A stretch of DNA of 64,000 bases. Origin: Leptidea sinapis. Its lineage: Eukaryota; Arthropoda; Insecta; Lepidoptera; Pieridae. Positions 37,801-43,800 of this stretch are shown here, in pieces. Position 1 is the first letter of the stretch, and every line of letters starts with the position of its first letter. Position numbers and translations under genes: made by a program. The notes beneath the pieces were generated by a model. That model saw only the letters and a list, made by a program, of their open reading frames with translations, did no database searches and was not told where the DNA came from. Location: the NCBI RefSeq assembly GCF_905404315.1, contig NC_066266.1:937501-1001500 (forward strand). Direction: 5' to 3'.

Positions 37801-40800
37801 CCAATTAATGCTTTGTATTTCAGCATTAATGGCCTCATAATCACCGCAGTTAAACATGTATCTACGCGTAGGGGCCGACTGGAGAAAACTTTTCGCGGTG
37901 AATTTAACTATCAAAGATAAGGCTCCATGGTGGGCGTCAATAGGAACAAGCGTATCATTACTAACATCGCTGACTGTCACCACGCCATTGGACAGCACTA
38001 AATCTAGAGTTTTATTGTATAGACTTCGGATTCCATTGAATTGCTTCAGACCAAGAAATGCCAATTCATCCGTGAAAAAATTTCATCCTGTGATTGACAA
38101 TTACAAGCGCTAAATGATTTATCACTGTCATTACAGAGATTCCATATTATATTGCTCATATTAAAATCACCGATTATAAGAAATTTATCAGTAGGATTCT
38201 CGATTATTATATCCTGTGTTCGGCTTAGGAAATTATGTAGTTGCTGTGAGAAGGAGTAACCCTGGTTTTCAGCACATAGATAGATAACGCATATGTGCAG
38301 ATTTGTCAGGAGTTTAGTTCTATGACAGTTAATAGTAACCGTCACCCACAAATCTTCAGCACTAGAGTTATAGTATGGCTTTGGAATCACTGAAAGTGAT
38401 CTACGAGTTGCAATGAGCACTCCACCCCCTCGACTTAGACCAGTAGTAACGTAATTACGATCCCGACGCCACACCATATACCGATTGTCAAAAAGCTCGG
38501 CATCTGTGATTCCGTCTAACAGCCAAGTTTCAGTCAATACAATTACATCATAATCAAATAAGGTTACATTGCGTTTGAAGACATTTGTTTTAGTGCGTAA
38601 ACCCCTTGTATTTTGATAGTAAATATTGTGGTAATTTATATCACTTATATGAGAAGTAGCCATTTATAAACAAAAGCATTATTTGATTGAATAACAATTC
38701 AAACGATGTGTAACAAACACTAAAACGTACTATATTGGTTACAAGGAATAGACTCACTCTTATGGAACCCATGTACATAATAATATGTACATAAATTCCA
38801 TAAAAATAAGTATCTATTACCACACAACAGTTCAAAATACAAAGAGACCTTATAGTTTCATAAGCCAACAATATCACTACGTACAAATATAATAAGCGAG
38901 CACATATAATTATTAATTGGTACATTAGCAAATTATACATAATATTACTATCTAATTTAACAAATAACATCAAATTGCAACCACACTTCTTAGTTTCATA
39001 ACTCAACAATACATATACTAAGAACAAAATATACAATAAGCGAGCATATGACATATTTATAAACTGGATCATTAATAAGTGAATGTAATAGAAAACACAA
39101 GTCAATAGCAACTTATCAGTTACTCTAAAATATTTAAGAATTAAAATAAACATTAAAAATGCTAGGGGCATTAAAATAGAAGTGAATAGTACACAACAGC
39201 CTAAATTATTTTGTTTAAATCACTTTCTTTTGCTATAATTATTACATGAGATGAGTCATTTTTTCTGAAATGTATTTTCCCGAACTTCACCCAGGTATAA
39301 CGGTACTTTTTTTCTTTTGCAATGGTCTTAGCTTGTGTAAGAAGTTTTTTTGACCTTGGAGTAAGGTGGTCATTGATAAACACTCGCTGCGTACTACCTA
39401 CGAAACCAATGGAATCAGCCATGATAGTCTTCTTCGCTCTTGCGGCCGCTATGAACTCCTCCTTTACGTACCGATTAATAAATCCCATGACTATCGATTT
39501 ATCCTTTGAGTTATATGAAGGGACTCTTGAGATGTAATTTATTTGGGATATATCAATTTTGTGTTCTACCACTTTGCTTAGTTTTTCTACAATATTAAAG
39601 AGATTTTCAGTTGTCCTGACCGGAATTCCTTTTATTTCAACATTATTTAATCGGGACCTTTGTTCTTGAGTACTCAACTCTTCGCTTAAGTGTTGCACAT
39701 TTAGAGTTAGTGGGTTTATGCTGTCCGCTAATGTTTCGTACTTAGAACAATTACGTTCAACTTCTGACAACCGTAAGCCATACTCGTCCAGCTTAGCACA
39801 ATTGAAGTCACAGGCAGCCTTGAGGTCAGCAATCTCGGTTTTAATACACTTAACATCGCGAACCAGGTCAGGAAGATAGTTCAGCTGTTGTTTCATCTTA
39901 CGTATTTCCTCTAGTATAGTAGCCAACTTACCCGAATCAGTAGTATTGGTAGTAATAGGGTTGGATATTGGACTGACCTTGCATTGTGGGCACTTCCAGA
40001 CAGCCCGACGCTCTGGTCCAAGTTTGCGGTATCCAGTCTCGGATATACCCGCACAGCTGTAATCCAAATTCCGCTTACATCCCGCACACTGTACTCCGTC
40101 ATTGACCTCATTTTTACACATATCACACTTCATCACAATATCTTAAAAAGTTTATGCTTAATAAAGATATAAATTGAAATGAAGTAGTATTTAAGATTAA
40201 AGAATTGCACAAACAAAGTGATTAACGCGGGAATTGCGACACTATATTGATAGTAATAAGGTGTAGATTTGGTACACTTTTAAGAACTCAGTACAAACGG
40301 AATTAAAATGCGTGGTACAAGCAACACGGATGGTTTGTAACTGAAAATGAAATTGTGATAGGTGTGTCGGCAGTGGTGGACGGGTCGGCGGCGGCGCTGG
40401 CGCGGCGCCTGGTGCCGCTGAGCTCGGCGCTGCAGGGCGCGCTGGGGCGGCTGGTGGCGGCGCTGCCCGCGCTGGCGGCCGAGCGCCACGCGCTGCGAGC
40501 CGCGCTGGCCGCCTGCAGGGAGCGCCACGGTGAGTGACACATCCAGCGTGGCGCGGCGCCTGGTGCCGCTGAGCTCGGCGCTGCAGGGCGCGCTGGGGCG
40601 GCTGGTGGCGGCGCTGCCCGCGCTGGCGGCCGAGCGCCACGCGCTGCGAGCCGCGCTGGCCGCCTGCAGGGAGCGCCACGGTGAGTGACACATCCAGCGT
40701 GGCGCGGCGCCTGGTGCCGCTGAGCTCGGCGCTGCAGGGCGCGCTGGGGCGGCTGGTGGCGGCGCTGCCCGCGCTGGCGGCCGAGCGCCACGCGCTGCGA

Positions 40801-43800
40801 GCCGCGCTGGCCGCCTGCAGGGAGCGCCACGGTGAGTGACACATCCAGCGTGGCGCGGCGCCTGGTGCCGCTGAGCTCGGCGCTGCAGGGCGCGCTGGGG
40901 CGGCTGGTGGCGGCGCTGCCCGCGCTGGCGGCCGAGCGCCACGCGCTGCGAGCCGCGCTGGCCGCCTGCAGGGAGCGCCACGGTGAGTGACACATCCAGC
41001 GTGGCGCGGCGCCTGGTGCCGCTGAGCTCGGCGCTGCAGGGCGCGCTGGGGCGGCTGGTGGCGGCGCTGCCCGCGCTGGCGGCCGAGCGCCACGCGCTGC
41101 GAGCCGCGCTGGCCGCCTGCAGGGAGCGCCACGGTGAGTGACACATCCAGCGTGGCGCGGCGCCTGGTGCCGCTGAGCTCGGCGCTGCAGGGCGCGCTGG
41201 GGCGGCTGGTGGCGGCGCTGCCCGCGCTGGCGGCCGAGCGCCACGCGCTGCGAGCCGCGCTGGCCGCCTGCAGGGAGCGCCACGGTGAGTGACACATCCA
41301 GCGTGGCGCGGCGCCTGGTGCCGCTGAGCTCGGCGCTGCAGGGCGCGCTGGGGCGGCTGGTGGCGGCGCTGCCCGCGCTGGCGGCCGAGCGCCACGCGCT
41401 GCGAGCCGCGCTGGCCGCCTGCAGGGAGCGCCACGGTGAGTGACACATCCAGCGTGGCGCGGCGCCTGGTGCCGCTGAGCTCGGCGCTGCAGGGCGCGCT
41501 GGGGCGGCTGGTGGCGGCGCTGCCCGCGCTGGCGGCCGAGCGCCACGCGCTGCGAGCCGCGCTGGCCGCCTGCAGGGAGCGCCACGGTGAGTGACACATC
41601 CAGCGTGGCGCGGCGCCTGGTGCCGCTGAGCTCGGCGCTGCAGGGCGCGCTGGGGCGGCTGGTGGCGGCGCTGCCCGCGCTGGCGGCCGAGCGCCACGCG
41701 CTGCGAGCCGCGCTGGCCGCCTGCAGGGAGCGCCACGGTGAGTGACACATCCAGCGTGGCGCGGCGCCTGGTGCCGCTGAGCTCGGCGCTGCAGGGCGCG
41801 CTGGGGCGGCTGGTGGCGGCGCTGCCCGCGCTGGCGGCCGAGCGCCACGCGCTGCGAGCCGCGCTGGCCGCCTGCAGGGAGCGCCACGGTGAGTGACACA
41901 TCCAGCGTGGCGCGGCGCCTGGTGCCGCTGAGCTCGGCGCTGCAGGGCGCGCTGGGGCGGCTGGTGGCGGCGCTGCCCGCGCTGGCGGCCGAGCGCCACG
42001 CGCTGCGAGCCGCGCTGGCCGCCTGCAGGGAGCGCCACGGTGAGTGACACATCCAGCGTGGCGCGGCGCCTGGTGCCGCTGAGCTCGGCGCTGCAGGGCG
42101 CGCTGGGGCGGCTGGTGGCGGCGCTGCCCGCGCTGGCGGCCGAGCGCCACGCGCTGCGAGCCGCGCTGGCCGCCAGCAGGGAGCGCCACGGTGAGTGACA
42201 CATCCAGCGTGGCGCGGCGCCTGGTGCCGCTGAGCTCGGCGCTGCAGGGCGCGCTGGGGCGGCTGGTGGCCTGTATGTATTATACAACCAAGCTGCAGAA
42301 TGGACTTCCTTGCGCGGTGTTTCCGGCTCGATACCACATGGGTACCTGCAAAAAGAGCGCGTATACTTCCCCTTTAAGCCGACAACGCTTCTATGATTCC
42401 TCTGATATTGCAAGATAATTTAGGCGGCGCTGATCACGTTACACCAGGTGACCCGTACGCTCATTTGTCAATTCGGAGAATATTACATTAGTACCTAACA
42501 CCTATTGACACTTTGGGGTTAACACCCGAAATTGACCCCCTATTAAATAAGCTTCCCACTGGTGTATCCACCATATAAAACATATACTTACACTACATAA
42601 ACTGCTACTGTGTTATTAATAAACGCAAAGTAAAGTTATCTACGACAGGTTGTGAATGGTGATATTTGAGATGTATCCCACTTCTGTTAATCAGTACAAC
42701 AATCTTTTATAGCATGTAATTTATAAATCACAACAATAATTATTATTGTTACATGAATAATGTATATATGTTTGCCACAGACAAGCTGATGACAGAGGAG
42801 ATATCGTTTCCCGGCATGACTGTGGACCAAACGATAGAGGTCTGTACTTCACTGATTAAACTAATTTTTGTTTTTTTTTTTGCTTCTTTTGTACAAAGTA
42901 AAACTAATAATCTTATGATGAATTAATTGTAGGCTACAAATTGTTTTACGGTTTTTAGATATATTTACAATTTTGTTTATTCTTCTATAACAAGATTGTT
43001 AGTTAGAAGTATCTCCCCCACTGCATCATATGAAAAATTTGAACATAGAATGAAGAGATACTTATAAAATTTAGGTTAACCAGCCAACCAATTATTGTAT
43101 TTAGGTTTCAATATAAATTTACTTGAACCATCTATCAATTGTACTTACCTTAAAAATTTATTTCAAAGTATTAATTTCTTCAATGTGTTTCGGAAACCTA
43201 CTAGAATCACTTCTACTACAGCAACCTGCTTAGATAATATATTTACAAATGTTATTATTACTAGAAAACTAATTAATAATGTTCAATCCCACAATAGTGG
43301 ACAACTTATAAAAGTAAATAAAAAATTGGACAATGTCAGACCAACAAAGGTATATATATATGTATTATATTTACAATGGGTATCCACAAAAGTCGTTAAC
43401 GCTTATATGACCTTTATTATGAAAAACATTACAATAATAGTAAAGAATTTAAATATGAAAAAAAAATACTCCAAGCACTTTAAAGTAGTTTGTCATGAAG
43501 CGAAAACACGTTTCTTTGCAGATAAAATTAAAAACAGTAATAATAAAGTAAAAGCAACTTGGAATGGAATTAACAATGAAACTGGTAAATCGAAGTACCG
43601 TAACACCTCCATGTGTTTAAATATTAATAATCGCGTCATAAATTCGGAAATATAAATTGCAAAAGAATTTAATAAATACTTTAATTTGATAAAGACCTAA
43701 ACTCTTCACCAAAAGCAGCACATGATATGCTTAAATTACACGTACCAGTATCTTCCATTGATTTGAAATTTAAGTATGTTAAAGGTAGCGACATACTAAT

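Larger units (their letters stand above)
35571..40200 (-). mobile_element. Non-LTR retrotransposon B, near full length
   Basis: Antisense to the RhoGEF gene. Sense order: 5' leader (end near 40200-40300, not resolved), ORF1 (40136-39201), hydrophobic ORF (39171-38641), ORF2 endonuclease (38663-38046) and RT (38064-35753), and a tail of TAAA repeats at 35590-35571. Two frameshifts break ORF2. Its 5' end lies within about 220 bp of RhoGEF exon 17. Confidence 0.85.

Noticed and set aside
38050..38090. Programmed frameshift between endonuclease and RT of LINE B
   Set aside because: The T run does not sit in the codon register of a standard slippery heptamer; a 1-nt mutation or homopolymer error is simpler.
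37331..38113. Plus-strand ORFs over LINE B
   Set aside because: Antisense to the endonuclease-RT reading frame.
40398..42270. CRISPR-like regular array
   Set aside because: The units are contiguous, 151 bp, without unique spacers, and consist of exon plus splice donor of a eukaryotic gene.
40242..42413. Very long minus-strand ORFs of 632-723 codons
   Set aside because: They are antisense readings of the GC-rich 151-bp array; all three frames are open because the unit has no antisense stops. No domain and no start context.
43095..43655. 186-codon ORF as a host gene
   Set aside because: Encodes decayed LINE endonuclease sequence and matches a second fragment at 45480.
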